The position numbers were made by a program, and so were the translations under genes. A stretch of 64,000 bases of DNA, taken from the NCBI RefSeq assembly GCF_001625215.2, contig NC_030387.2, positions 38,029,606-38,093,605 of the forward strand. The letters are read 5' to 3'. Below, one piece after another: positions 46,147-61,500 of this stretch. The first letter of the stretch is position 1. Every line of letters starts with the position of its first letter. The notes beneath the pieces are model-generated. The model had not been told where the DNA came from. It made no database searches and was given only the letters and a program-made list of their open reading frames with translations. The stretch comes from Daucus carota subsp. sativus. Its lineage: Eukaryota; Streptophyta; Magnoliopsida; Apiales; Apiaceae.

Positions 46147-47610
46147 TTAGGCTTCTAGGTACTTGATAAAGCTTTTGAAATTCTCATATGATGAACCACC
46201 TTCATTTACACTCTTTTTAGCGTTCTCCATCAGCTTCAATGCATTTGTCTTGACTCCGTCATCAGTTAATAGATCATAAATCTTGGTCTTAATCTCATGC
46301 CTAGATATCATCCCATCTTCGTCGTGCTCAAGTGATAACCCAACTTTCCACATTTCACAAATATAATTCTTATTGAAAAATTGATCCCACATGTAAGGCC
46401 AGCACAAAAATGGTACACCGTGGCTGAGTCCCTCCATCGTTGAGTTCCATCCACAATGAGAAAAGAAACAAGAAACCGAAGTATGAGCAAGAATTTCTTC
46501 TTGAGGTGCCCATTCAACAATCTTGCCACGAGCAGCTGTTCTTTCCAGAAAATTATTTGGGTATTCAGGAAATGATCCGTTGACAATGTTTGGTCGTACA
46601 ACCCATAGAAAAGAGTGGCCTGATAGTTCAATTCCGAGTGCTAATTCATTGAACTGCTTCTGGCTAAACACAGTCGTGCTGCCAAAGGCAATATAAATGA
46701 CCGAGTTTGCAGGCTGTTTATCTAGCCAGCTTATACAAGTCGAATCTTGAGAGGATAAAGTTCCACTAGAAGGGTTTAGTTTTTTTATTGCAGGCAGTGG
46801 ACCGATTGGCAGGACATTGGGAATCATGGCACAAGAGGACGAGTCAAGATTATAATAGGTGTTGCATAGAACAATGCTAGCATTTTCAGCAGCCTGTTTG
46901 ACATCTAGAGAATAGTCTAATAGCATTTTTTGTACTGTTGGATTACCTGGACAGCTCCAAGTGAGTTCGCTGCTTTTCAGCGCAGGAACTTCTTCTGATA
47001 AACGGATCAGCTCATTTCCAATTGGTGAACCTGCACAATTTTTTTGATAACAGAAGTAGGTTAATAATATTTGTTAGTAAATCAAGAAACTAAAGGATCT
47101 TGTTCAAGAAATTTTTGTGCACGTACCATTTTCGTCTATAATTCCTGTTTCTATGAGTTTTGGGACATGAAGTGACAAGGCCAAGCTACCTGGTCCTGCA
47201 GGCCAAACTGCAACCTGTTTAAGACCCAATTTTCTGGCAACTTCTAGTATATATCCAACTGATAGATCAGCTATGACACAAGTGATTGGCTCATTATCTG
47301 AGTCATTGATCTGCTTGATTAATTTTTCCAGATTGTCAGGCATGACTTTCTTAAGGTCATCCATCATCCCCGGTCCATCTCTTTTTTCAGGGCTCGACTC
47401 CAATCCATCTGAATACGTGACTAGCCTTATTGGACACTGTTCCTTGTCTGACTCAGACATTGCAGCTAGAATTTTTCCTCCAACGTGTTCAGTATTGGCA
47501 AATGTGACCTTGATCCCGTGATAAGCCAAGTTGTACGCCATCTTGATGAGCGGCTTGACATGGCCTTGTGCTGGACATGGCACAACCAATACGTGTTGCT
47601 GCAAGTCCAT
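46147..47610 (-). CDS. UDP-glycosyltransferase, UGT83A1-like (array copy 5)
   Basis: Exon 1 47610-47127, 96-bp intron, exon 2 47030-46147; 455 aa. The start is set at MDLQQHV by comparison; an upstream in-frame ATG would add four residues. Catalytic His17 (AQGHVKP), Asp in VIADLSVGY, and the PSPG box (WAPQEEI to MWDQ) are intact. This member is the most distinct of the intact copies (for example GNELIRLSEEVPALKSSELTWSCP in exon 2) and has the shortest intron, without the insertion shared by copies 1-3, so it may keep the ancestral structure. TATATAAA on the minus strand at 47647-47654 is 37 bp upstream of the ATG. Confidence 0.92.
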
Positions 47611-47646
47611 GATCAATGACACTGCTAACTCACAACTAAAAACCTC

Positions 47647-47654
47647 TTTATATA
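47647..47654 (-). promoter_or_regulatory. Candidate TATA box of UGT copy 5
   Basis: TATATAAA, 37 bp upstream of the chosen ATG; implies a very short leader, as for copy 1. Confidence 0.5.
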
Positions 47655-48498
47655 GCAGTATTGCAAATTTGCAGTCAAGGCATGAAGCTGCATTGGTTGT
47701 TTATTACATTCAGATTTTAAAAAATAATAAATTCATAGGCTTAAAATATTTCGACTTGGAATCTAATAGCAGCTAACAAATTTCTCTGGATCTCTGAAAC
47801 AACTTTTGTTCTTCTGTAAAATCCAAGGAAAAATCGCGGCCTCACCAAGCCACTCCAAACTACCAGATTCCAACAGAATTTGTTATTATAATCATGATTG
47901 AATGAGACTAGTAGTATTTTTTGTTGAGGTTTGTTTTATAACTTTTGTTGTATTGAATCTATGTCTGTAATTGATAAACAAGGACTTGAGCATTATTCCA
48001 CTGTGATGGCTGCAATGAAGTTGAAGCCAAAGAAGGGACATTTGTCGCAACCTATCAGCAGGGTGCAGATGTTGGCAATCTGGATTTGTAACTTTGGACG
48101 GCCAGTCGGCCACCATTAGAATTTAGAACTACCCAAATTGCGCATAATATTTGAAATAATGAAAGATTTGCCAAGATAAGTGTGTGTACAAGTTGAAGCT
48201 GATAAATGTTGCAGCATGATGACAGAGGGAGGTTGATGGAAAGAGAAAAATATAACCAAATTACGGGCACTCTAAGACTCGAATTGCACCTTAATGCCTT
48301 CGGTTTGGAAGGTTTGGATCGGCTGGTTGATAATTATGATCAAGCCTAATTCTACGTTTCATGCTTAGAATCAGGTCATGTGATTTGTTTTGATGTGCCA
48401 CTTTCTAAACTCCATGTGATATGAGATAAAACATCATAAAAAAAAAAAAAACATAAATACATGTATATGGTTCCATCGGGCTAAAGTAATACAAATTT
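47655..48498. other. Spacer between the UGT array and the Helitron
   Basis: No gene is recognised. A 62-codon frame at 47931-48119 has no domain signature and is not called. Confidence 0.45.
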
Positions 48499-48540
48499 TC
48501 AAATCATCAATAATAATATATATAAAGGAGGATGCGGGCG

Positions 48541-51100
48541 TCTCTCGAATTGTTCGATTCAGTCTTCTGATTTTTCTTAAATTTCGGAGAGAAAATATAG
48601 TAATAATTCAAAATATCGGGTTTAAGAATTCTAAAGGTAATACAATTCTTTTCCCATTAAATTCTAAATATGATACAATTCTTTTCTTATTTAGTATTTC
48701 TTATTGAATTCTAAAGATGATATAATAGTATTTATTATTGAATTCTAAAGAAAATACAATTCCTTTTCTATTTAGTAATGCTAAAGGAAATAGGATTATA
48801 TTTATTCAAACTAATAATAATAGATAAAATACAATTTATATTTAATATTTGTTAAGTAATATATACAATTCTTATTTTCGATAAGATATATTGAAGATGT
48901 AGTTGAATTTTATATTATAAAATTTTATTTTCGATAAGATATATAAAAGAATAAACTAAATATGTTCGAATCATAAAGTTGGCGTCTCTAGAATTGTTCG
49001 ATTCAGTTTATAATTTTCTTAAATTTTGAATAGAAAGTAAAATTATAATCTAAAAACCAGATTCAAATATTTTATAGATAAAAGGATTGCTAACATAGTA
49101 CAATTTTTTGACTTATTTAGAAATCATAAAAAAGTAGGATTTTATTTATTCAAAATAACAATTATAGAACAAATATAATTAAAAAATACAATTCTTATTT
49201 TCAAAAGTTATAAAAAATTTCTTTCAAAAAAAAATTGTAAAATTTATAATCTTATTTTATTAATTTTTTTCAAATTATATATTTAAAAAAATAAAAACCA
49301 GCATCTTCCAGAATCTACATTGTCTAAACAGGTTTGTAGCGCTAACTCACGTCGTTCCATAATAATCAACAAGAAAATAACATAAAAAATCTTTGACATC
49401 TTCGCAACCTCATTCAAATAGTATGCATGGACTTACGACCAATCTCGACAATAGTTCGATTCAATCTTATAATTTTCTTGAATTTCGAATAATAAATAAA
49501 ATTATAATTCAAAAAATAATTATAATTATTTAAATAAAATTATAATTATAATAATTCAAAAAATCTGGTTCAAAAATTCTAAAGATAATACAATTCTCTT
49601 CTTATTGGATTCTCATGATAGTACTCTAGAATTTAGAAAAAGATTCTAAAAATCAGGTACGAGTATTATAAAGACAAAAGGACTGTGAAAATAGTATAAT
49701 TTTTTTTTAAAAATAACTATTTAAGAGACGCATAATCTTAAATATTTCGTTATATTCACTATTTATATTTATTCAAGTGCCAACTGCAAGCACGAGGAAT
49801 TTCCTTACTACCTTGTGGTTATTTCGCACATTGGCATGCACCGAGGAAGTAAAAATATTCAAAGTGCTGCCTTGAGTTTCATCCCAATTGATGATCGCAT
49901 AAAATTCTCATGATAAGCTCCGGTTTCAACTGCAACATCATGTGGGTGTTTGGTCCCCCTGCCGGACTTCTCGACTTATAAGTTAGAAGTACTTATTTCG
50001 TACCGTTTGTGTAAGAAGTCAAGAAGCACTTAAAAAAGTTAAGAATACTATCTTTTGTTTCAGGGCTTCTACTTATTTCTCAAACACTTTAATCACTTAT
50101 AAGTCTTATCTTGCTTCTAACTTCTACTCCACTTATTTATTTTAAGCAATAAGCATTATTTTAAACTCACCCAAACGGTCCCCATAATTAATTATATTCG
50201 TGTTTGCATTCTTCTTCTGTCCAGCAGCATCATTCGAATAGAATGGTTGGATTCAATCTTACAATTTTCTTAAATTTTGAATAGAAAATAAAATTATAAT
50301 CTAAAATCAGGTTCAAGTACTTTTATAGATAAAAGTATTGCAAAGATAGTACAATTCTCTTACTTATTTAGGAATCATAAACAAATAGAATTCTTCAAAA
50401 TAATGTTTATCCAATTATAATCATTAATTTTATTATAATTAGAATAATTTTTATATTTATTTAAACTAACAATCATAGATAAAATACAGTTTATATTTAA
50501 AATGTGTAAGGTAATAGGTATAATTTTTATTTTCGATTTAGTCTTATAATTTTCTTAAATTTCGAGTAGAAAATAAAGGATTGTAAAGATAATAATCACT
50601 AAAAAAATACTAATAGCAAAAAAATTGGAACCATAAAATAATAATAATTTTTAACTAATAAATAGGAATCATAAAATGAAAATAATTAATAAAATAAAAC
50701 AGAATATATAAAATAGGAATCATTTATTGATTTTATGATAAAATAAATTTTCTTGATTAGTATTGTGTTTCACGGGCACGGGAGGCGGCCCAAACTAATT
50801 TTTATCTAAATAACAATAAATTTTTTATCAGTATTATGTTTCACAGGAAAGTAGCTAAAATAATTTTTTTCTATGTTATAATATATTGTTTGTTAAAACG
50901 GGACCACGGTTCAAAATAATTTTTATCCAATCATAATCTATAATTTTATCATAATTAGAATAATTTTTATATTTATTTAAACTAACAATCATAGATAAAA
51001 TACAATTTATATTTAAGATGTGTAAGGTAATACGTATAATTTTTATTTTCGATTTAGTCTTATAATTTTCTTAAATTTCGAATAGAAAATAAAGGATTAT
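48541..51100. repeat. Six dispersed copies of a 45-60-bp repeat inside the Helitron
   Basis: Copies of a TTCGATTCAGTCTTATAATTTTCTTAAATTTCGAATAGAAAATAAA-like unit start near 48548, 48994, 49454, 50247, 50533 and 51051, all in the same orientation, giving a modular interior. Confidence 0.75.
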
Positions 51101-51560
51101 AAAGATAATAATCACTAAAAAAACTAATAGCAAAAAAATTAGAACCATAAAAGAATAATAATTTTTAACTAATAAATAGGAATCATAAAATATAGATAAT
51201 TAATAAAATAAAATAGGATATATTGATTTTATGATAATGTAAATTTTCTTGATTAGTATTGTGTTCAACGGGTACGGGAGGCGGCCCAAACTAATTTTTA
51301 TCTAAATAATAATAAATTTTCTATTAGTATTATGTTGGACGTGAAAGTGGCTAAAATAATTTTTTATCTATGTTATAATATATTGTTTGTTAAAACGGGA
51401 ATTTTTATCCAATTATAATCTTTAATTTTATCATAATTAGAATAATTTTTATTAGTATTGTATTTGACAAGAGAGCGGCTCAAACTGATTTTGATCTAAA
51501 TTATACTGTAATATTTAATTTTATCATAAAAATAAAAATTATGGATTAATATTGTCTTTG
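50396..51560. repeat. Tandem repeats of about 490-520 bp near the Helitron 3' end
   Basis: Unit 1 about 50396-50914, unit 2 about 50915-51400, and a truncated third from about 51401. Each contains two copies of a shorter motif, ATTAGTATTGTGTTTGACGG-like followed by a GGCGGCCCAAACTAAT-like stretch, which continues as a decaying array to about 51690. Confidence 0.75.
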
Positions 51561-51772
51561 ACGGGAGGGCGGTTCGAACTAATTTTATTATTAGTATTGT
51601 GTTTGACAGGATGACCATTTAAAAAGAATGTATACTAATTATAATATTTTTTTATTAGTGTGTTTGACCAGAAGATGACTCAAAATAATTTTTATGCTAT
51701 TATAATATTAATTCGCATCAAAATTTATACAAAATTTATAACGCCGCCGCGAAACGCGGCTTTATTCACTAG

Positions 51773-53754
<1,982 letters not shown>

Positions 53755-54462
53755 GGGATGTTTCAAAAGCTCCTCTAAACTACATTTAGATAGTTAATGA
53801 TGTTTTGGTATTTGAATCAAAATAGATATGATGCTCTCTAAACAATTTTTTGGTCAGCGGCCAGATGTTCGTAATATGAATGATGTTTGTTCGTGTATGT
53901 TGGCACTTGTTATGATATTTCATCGACTTTTGAGTATTCACAGGAGAGTAATGATTTCTTTCGCTTTGGATATATTATTTTCTGCTTTACAAAGTACGTA
54001 GCATGATGTTACAGAGCGTTTGCCTCAATAAGCTAGAAACTGTTTTATGGTTGGAGCTAAATTTTTTAATTAGCTTATTTTACTTGTACAATTGTTTTGA
54101 TAAAAAACATTTTCAGGCACTAATATAAATAAAATTATCAATTTTCTTAGTTTTAAGCAATTTTTTACTTTTAGATTAAAAAAATGTTTGTTTATGTAAT
54201 AAGTTAGAAATTAGTTTGAAATTAGGAATAGGAATAAGTTAGGAATAATTTAAAGCTTAGTAGTATGTACCTTTTCAGTCAATTAATTTTATTTTTATGA
54301 TTTTTTTAGTGAAAATCAATTTCAATATTGAAATAAATAATCAATCAAATATACATATTTTTTATTTTTTAGTGACTTATAACTTATTTATAATATAAAT
54401 TAGAGGAAAGTTTTGTGGAGTTCATCATTTTATCGGATTATTCAAAGTCGATTTATCTTGCG
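53755..54462. other. 3' flank of eS19 and spacer
   Basis: The eS19 3' UTR lies at the left; the rest is AT-rich with no gene recognised. Confidence 0.5.
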
Positions 54463-55645
54463 TAGGGGTGATAAAAAAACCGCTCAAACCGCATAAATCG
54501 CTCGCACCGCAAAACAGGGTTTTTAATTTTTGTGATGCGGTTGCGGTTTGGATTTTTCACAAACCGCGCGGTGCGGGTTGTGGGTTGCGGTTTGACACTT
54601 TACTAGTGCGGTTTAAACCGTACCGCACCGCAATATAATAACATATATAAATAAATATATTAATATTAGTAATTGTTAAATAAAATTATATTATATACAT
54701 ATATATTATTTATAATGTATTTGTTATAGTGTTTCAAGAGTCAAGTTCTATGGAGTCCCTTTTTTATTGGAGTTATTGGATTCCATTTATATTTTTATAA
54801 ATAGAATATCTTGCAAAACATGTTATCTTGCAAAACATGTTTCACAAATATCATTATTTTAATAAAATCTGACAAATATCATAAATTTAAAAGTATAATA
54901 TGTATGTTTTGCAACATGAACATGTATATTCTACAAACTAAGCATGTTTTATAAAATAATATATTTTACAATGGTCAACTTTTTTTTTTTGTGACAAATA
55001 TAGATTATAGCCTTACAAATGAGTATTTGTTCTAAGATATTTTCGGAGTGAGCCAGGGTCGAACCCAGGACCTGGGACGACAGAGGATACGCTCTTAACC
55101 ACTTGAGCTATCCAACCGTGCTCACAATGGTCTACTTCTAAAATGTATAGGATCCGCAAAAATTTTAATACGACAGTAATATTTGTAGAATATCATTCAA
55201 AAACATAATATCTTTTGTAATATTTTAAATCATATTTTACTTGTAGAACATATATGGACTTCAACATTCCAATGAGATTGGGACTTCATAGAACTTGACT
55301 CTATTATTATATATCTATTTACTACTCATTGTTATTTTATTTACATTTTTGTTTATATTTTTTAATAATTGTTGTAACTCTGAAATGATAAATATCATAT
55401 AAAATTTATTGTAATTTTTTTTTCATTCTCATATTTTTTTTAATAATTTCAACTGAAAATATTTATTCTTAAATGTGCAAACCGCATAACCCGCACCACA
55501 CCGCACCGCATTTTTGTGATGTTGTTTATGCGGTTTTTATCCTAGCGCGGTGCGGTTGCGGTTTGAATTTTCAACCAAACCGCATATGCGGTTTGGTTTG
55601 CGGTTTTAGAGAAAAACCGCACCGCCCACACCGCGATCATCCCTA
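54463..55645. mobile_element. hAT-type non-autonomous element
   Basis: 1183 bp. Termini TAGGGGTGAT and ATCATCCCTA are exact inverted repeats, flanked by an exact 8-bp target duplication ATCTTGCG (54455-54462, 55646-55653). Subterminal regions at both ends are packed with GCGGTTTG/CAAACCGC words (54478-54630, 55482-55630), likely transposase-binding sites. No transposase frame; a SINE is nested inside. Confidence 0.95.
54980..55123 (-). mobile_element. tRNA-derived SINE nested in the hAT element
   Basis: On the minus strand it has an A box, TAGCTCAAGTGG (55099-55110), a B box, GGGTTCGACCC (55056-55066), a short tRNA-unrelated body, and a terminal poly(A) (T-run at 54980-54990 on the + strand). 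A 12-bp imperfect target duplication, ACAATGGTC[A/T]AC, flanks it (54968-54979, 55124-55135). It is too diverged and carries a poly(A) tail, so it is not a tRNA gene. Confidence 0.85.
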
Positions 55646-55653
55646 ATCTTGCG

Positions 55654-56600
55654 AAACATTTCTCATAAAATATCATTATTTGAATAAATCTTAGAAGTTT
55701 CATACATTTACAAGTATAATAATTATGTTCCGCAAGATCAACATATATATTCAGAAAATTAATTATGTTTTACAAAATAATATATTTTATGATATTCAAC
55801 TTGTAAAATATATGCGCTCTGCATAAAATAGTGATTTTTGTAAAACTTTATTCGAAAAATATACGTTCTTCATTATTTTAAGTATATTTTACGTGTAGAA
55901 CATATATGAACTTCATAAAATTTAATCCTATAAATCATTCAAAAAGATAATTTAAAATTTATGACGTGTCCCGAAATTAGTTAACAGTGTTTTTTTAAGC
56001 GAAGATATGCTCTCTTCCGAACCAAAATTCCAAAAATATTTTTACCCACTTTTGAGCCATGTTATTATGTGGGTGTCTTCCCATTTTTTTTTATTAAAAG
56101 TTGAGTTCGGCTTATTTGGCAGAAGCCGGAAGTGACTTTTCATCCTTTTTGGAGCCAGAAGTTGGAAGTTAGAATTATTAGTTTTTTTTGAGCTTTTTTT
56201 CGTGATTTGTATTTTTATAAATTTTTTAATATGTAATAAATTTTATTTATTGATAATGTTTCTTGTATTTTTACATTTCGAATTTTTTTCCTAATTTATA
56301 AATTTAAATTACCAAACACTCAATTGATTTATAAGTGAAGTTATCCAAACACTTTTGAGAACTTATACACTTATCACTTATAATCTAATTTTTTAGATTA
56401 AATAATAAGTCAATTCTTTTAAATTAAGCCAAAAGACACATGATATACAAAAGCGATACTAAACGGACCTTGCTGTCTTCCCCTGAGATAAAACCTAAAT
56501 GCCCAAATGACCGTCGGCAAATTCACGATCCCTCCCATCAAAAACTCACAAAACACAATTACTCTTTAACATATCGATTAGATTATATATACAAGTGATC
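55654..56600. other. Spacer upstream of the diacylglycerol kinase gene
   Basis: AT-rich. About 56083-56470 resembles an old MITE (AAGCCGGAAGTGACTTTT and TTATAAGTGAAGTTATCCAA words, like the unit at 49948-50184). No gene. Confidence 0.4.
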
Positions 56601-56654
56601 ATATATGCAAATATAGTTTCGTTTCCCCTTTGTCGCCTTTTGCTTTCGAGCTCT

Positions 56655-56783
56655 CTCTCTTGTTTTCTCTTACCGATCCCTATTATCGTGTAAGCTCTCC
56701 CTCTCTCTCTCGCGCTCTCTCTCTCTCTCTCTCTCCCTCCCTCCCTCCCTCCCTCCCCCCCCCCTCTCTCTCTCTCTCTCTCT
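56655..56783. repeat. CT/CCCT microsatellite in the kinase leader region
   Basis: Nearly uninterrupted pyrimidine tract: CT dinucleotides, then CCCT repeats (about 56734-56754), a C-run of about 13 and CT again. It probably lies at the start of the leader intron or in the 5' UTR. Confidence 0.85.
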
Positions 56784-58523
56784 GTTGATTATAAAATGTG
56801 GATCATAAACAATAAAATTGAGTACGCAGGGTTGTCACTTGCTGTTACTTTGAAATTTTTCAATACATAGTTCATCAATTATATAATATCGCTCCTTCTC
56901 AACAACTTGTTATTGTACCTCAGTATGTATGTGTGTGTGATGATTACATAATTGATGTTGAATCAACGGAGTTTAGTATTGTGTGTCTGTGTTTGTGTTT
57001 ACTCCACTTACAAACCACCTAAGATCTCTTGTTCTGCTTTAATATTATCTCGTAGATATAACGGTTTAGCTTTTAGAATTTTTATACTTTTCTGAAATGT
57101 CGTAATTAACTGAAGCTTATGCTTATTTGATTCCAATATACATACAGCTAGCAACCTAAGATTTGTGTGTGGATTATCACAATACATGTAAACATCTATT
57201 TCTTTAATGTGCCAACGGTTAAAAGGGTGCCACAAATATTGGACAACATGTTCTTTCCTGTATTGGACGATACTTATTCCTTGATGCTATTAAATTATGT
57301 ATTGAATCTTGACTTCTCGTTTTTAGTACTTGTGGTATGGCGAGAATAAATTATAGGGAAATTCTCAATGGTACCCTTATGTTTCATGGCTTATATGTGA
57401 TCATTGAGTATGTTAGTGCTAGCTAAGAGGAGTCAAAAGTAGGGTCTGGTTTTCTTGTTTGTTATTAGATGATATGCAAGTTAGAATACTATTTTTGATA
57501 ATTAGATTAAATCTTAAATGTGAACAGCAGAACTGATGAAATGAATCTTTCGATATTCAAACCAACCTTCTTAACTTTGCTTCGGGGGTGGGGGGATAAA
57601 ATTGAATAATCACTAAATACAATTGTTCTAATCACTGGTTTCTGGAGGCTGGGGTGGGTTGGGGGTTATAATTACGAAATATAACTGTTCTGATCACTGG
57701 TTTTTAGTTTAAGTGAGTTTGTAGAATAGAAATAGAAACATTATTGATTAACATAGTTATATTTAATGTTTATCTTCCCCAACCACCAGACTTAGCTGCC
57801 ATTACCCAAACGTTAAGGGAAGTTAGAAAAAAACGGCATTTGTTGGAGGCATTAATAGGGCAAGGGTATTATGAAGGATATTCTTTCAAATAGTCTCTTA
57901 AATTTTAAATAATATTCTGTTTAGATATTTTTAAATGTGATAGTTTGTTATGGATGTTGAAAGTGGGAAAAGTTGAAGCGTAAATGGCTAATTAAGTCAT
58001 TTACAATAATTTTAATGCTTATTTAACATTTAATTAAGTGAAGGGATATACGTGAAATGTAAAATACAAGGTTATTATTTGCAAGTCAGAAGTAAAAAAG
58101 ACACTATTTGGAATAGTCAAAGTAGAAGGGTGTCATTGAGAATATACCTAAATTATATTCAATTAGAAGATAAAAGAACTTGTATTAGTGATCTTGAGCT
58201 TGTCAATTACATTTGCGGTCAGTTTTGTGCAACCCGATAATGCCTACTTTCTAATTTGGTAAATGAGATTTGTGGTTTATTTAATTGTTTTTATCTTGAA
58301 CATTGAATAGGGAGATATTGAGAAAGTTTTATGGATGATCCGCATAACAAGTCAGTAACATGATTTTGGTTTGGAAATCAGAATTTTGGCATCAATGACT
58401 ATGATATGTTGCATAATAATGGCACTTGGTTCGTACTTCTGTGCATATAAAGCTTTGAACATATAGGTTGGTTTTGTATCAAGTACATCCTATTGTGTTA
58501 GAGGTGGGTGATATTTTCGAAAA
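56784..58523 (+). other. Probable leader intron/5' UTR of the diacylglycerol kinase gene
   Basis: No coding potential seen. A pyrimidine-rich leader at about 56620-56695 followed by GTAAGC (about 56690) suggests a non-coding first exon, with the long gap to the ATG at 58524 being an intron; this is inference. Short GGGGTGGG runs at 57586 and 57651. Confidence 0.45.
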
Positions 58524-61500
58524 ATGGATGATGATCGAGAACCTGGGTTTCCGTCTCACATGGTTGAATCACGTCTTTTTACTGTCTCTTGCTTTATTGC
58601 TGGACTTATAGGAGTCCTCACTATAGCCTACACTGCCTTCCAATGGAGGAGAAATATCAATCTAGGTTGGATGAAAGCTATAGCCAGGTCAAAGAAGAAC
58701 CCGAAGACCAGGAGCAAAGCTCCTGTAGCTCCTCATACTTGGGTTTTGGAATCTCTCTCCCGTGGGAAAAGCTTAAAATGCTGTGTATGCTTGAAGTCCA
58801 TGTCGGCCTCCCAAAATCATGGGCCAATGGCTTCAGACAATCATATTCACTATTGTAGCATATGCGGTGCAGCATCTCACCTTAGCTGTTCATCTAAAAC
58901 CCTTAAAGATTGCAAACGCGTGTCTATGAGTGGGTATGAGCATGTGATGCACCAGTGGGCTGTCCGCTGGACGGAGGTTGCAGATCAAACTGAAGAAACT
59001 TCCTATTGTAGTCACTGTGAAGAGCCCTGCAATGGTTCTTTTCTCGGAGGATCTCCCATATGGTGTTGCTTATGGTGTCAGCGCCTGGTACATGTTGACT
59101 GCCATGGTAGCATGTCAAATGAAACTGGTGATATATGTGATTTGGGACCATATAAACGATTGATACTATCCCCACTATATGTCAGAGAAGTGAACAGGGC
59201 TTTACAGGGGCGGTTATTAAGTTCAATTACACAGGGGGCCAATGAGATTGCATCTTCTGTCCGAGCTAGTATTAGTAGGAGTCAAAGTAAAAAGAGCAAG
59301 CAGGAAAATGTAGCCTCAGCTGACACAGTTAACAATTGTAGTGTTGGCAACTCGTCCACGGAAAGTACAGACAACAATGAGAACAGAAATGCTTCTCTCG
59401 GAGTTGAAGAAAATTGTAACAGCACAGTAAGCATAGAGGGCACGGATCAAAATCAAAACGGTGGTATTGTGAAGATATTAGATTCGAAGCCAAGTTTTAA
59501 GAGGAATTCATCTATCAACGAGAAGAATGAGTTCCACTTGACTGGGACAGAACAACGATACGAGTTAACTGATTTACCTTCAGATGCGAGACCCTTGTTA
59601 GTCTTCATCAACAAGAAGAGTGGGGCTCAGCGAGGAGAGTCACTCAAGCTCCGGTTAAATCTACTTTTGAATCCCATTCAGGTCAGTAGCTGATATGAAG
59701 TGGATATTTTATATCTGAATTTAATGCATCTCGTTTACAGTTATCTCTGACTTGTTTCGTGAGATGAGACCTATCTTTAAGTAGATTATTAAGCTTACAA
59801 ATTCAATTTAGTAACCTTTGTACGTGGACATAGGATTAATTCTCTACCATTTGTTAGTATTTTAATATGATTGACACAGTTCTAGATATAGGACGATACT
59901 TGCATTAATAAGGAAATTAGAATATATTAGTTTGTGTGTCTGAAGATCACACAGTTTTCATCTCAACTCTGTAATCTTGTTTAAGATAGATACGTGAAAC
60001 CTAATCTGTCACGGGCATTGATTTTAGGTATAAAAAAGCAGTGCACAGATCGTAGTTAGCGGTGGCTAAATTAGACCCCACCCGACGAGACCTGTGAAGT
60101 ACAAATCTGAGCCCGTGTTTCTCGGGGCGGGTCTGCTTGAAAAATCGGGTCATTTTCGGTTTGATTTCGGGTTACACGAAACTAACTCGAAATTACCCGA
60201 AGTTATATATGCATATAATATAAAATGATATATATTTATTAAAAGATATCATTTATGTATTATGTATTGTTTATATATTATTATTTAAAAATTATGTAAA
60301 TTAATTTGCAATATTAATATAATATATATTTAATTATTTATTATTTATTATTTGTAATATATATATTATTTATAGAATTGTTATTATTTCGGGTCGGGTA
60401 TTCTGACCCAATAAAGTTTCGGGTTAGGTCAAATTTCTAATAGTGGCCTGAAGTGCTTGAAACTCTAACTTGATTCTTAGCTGAGAAATGAATATATTCA
60501 ATAAAACTGATTCCCTTGTGCGTAAGTTCACTTAGATTTAAAGTTAAGTTGCTTGAAATTTGTACGTGCAGGTTTTCGAGTTGAGCTCCTCGCAGGGACC
60601 TGAAGTTGGACTATTCTTATTTAGGAAAATTCCTCATTTCAGAATTCTTGTATGCGGCGGAGACGGCACTGTGGGATGGGTTTTGGATGCTATAGACAAG
60701 CAGAACTATGTGTCTCCTCCTCCAGTAGCTATTCTTCCTACTGGAACAGGAAATGACTTGGCACGAGTTTTGTCTTGGGGAGGTGGTTTAGGTTCAGTAG
60801 AGAGACAAGGTGGGCTATGTACACTGTTGCACCATATAGAACACGCCGCTGTAACCATTCTTGATCGATGGAAAGTTTCGTTTAACCAAAAAGAAAAACA
60901 GCTCCGGCCTCCAAAATTTTTGAACAATTATCTTGGTAAGCTGAAGCTGATCAGTATTATTTTGAGTAATCTATTACAGGTGTTTATGTATCCGTCTTGG
61001 TTGATTAGATCTTGGATTTGAGTCTCGACATATGTTAGAGTAAATTTTAATGTATATATAGGGGAGGGTTCCGGTACAAAGTTTAAGTTACAGGTCTGGG
61101 TCCTTCACAAACGATTGTGGCATCATACTACCAACTGATTTTTTTCTGCTGGGGCATTAAGCCTAAATTTTTGTTGGGAATGCAGGGGTTACAGTGTCTA
61201 CCAATGAAAAAAATGACTCATTCTAGGGTTTTTATCGTTGAGCTGAAAAAAAAACTGTTTGTAGTATGTTATCAACAATCGTTGTGTCTGGACCAATTGC
61301 CTAATATACAAACTTACAAACTTTTTGAACTTTAGTTTTTCAATTGGTAATATATAAATAACTGAAAAAGATTACCAAATAAAAAACATGTTCTTTATTT
61401 TTTTGTGATAAATTGGATTCATTTTTGTAACAGTGTTCAAAAACATTTATAACTTGAATTCAACATTTTTTGTTGAACTATAAATAAACTTACTTTGAGT

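Larger units (their letters stand above)
48499..51772 (+). mobile_element. Non-autonomous Helitron
   Basis: The 3' end is well formed: stem GCCGCG/CGCGGC with an AAA loop (51746-51760), 8 nt, then CTAG (51769-51772), followed by T. A fitting 5' TC is at 48499-48500, followed 40 bp later by GGAGGATGCGGGCG; this boundary is inferred. The 3.27-kb interior is very AT-rich, has no RepHel reading frame, and contains internal repeats described separately. A MITE-like unit with GGGTGTTTGGT-type ends and TTATAAGT words lies inside (about 49948-50184). Confidence 0.7.

Noticed and set aside
47931-48119. Small 62-codon frame beyond the UGT array
   Set aside because: No domain, no paralogue in the window and no supporting splice or promoter context.
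55056-55110. A functional tRNA gene
   Set aside because: A and B boxes are present, but the arms do not form a proper cloverleaf, and the unit has a poly(A) tail and target duplication as in a SINE.
61117-61335. 72-codon frame within a kinase intron
   Set aside because: It lies between phase-matched kinase exons and has no recognisable features.
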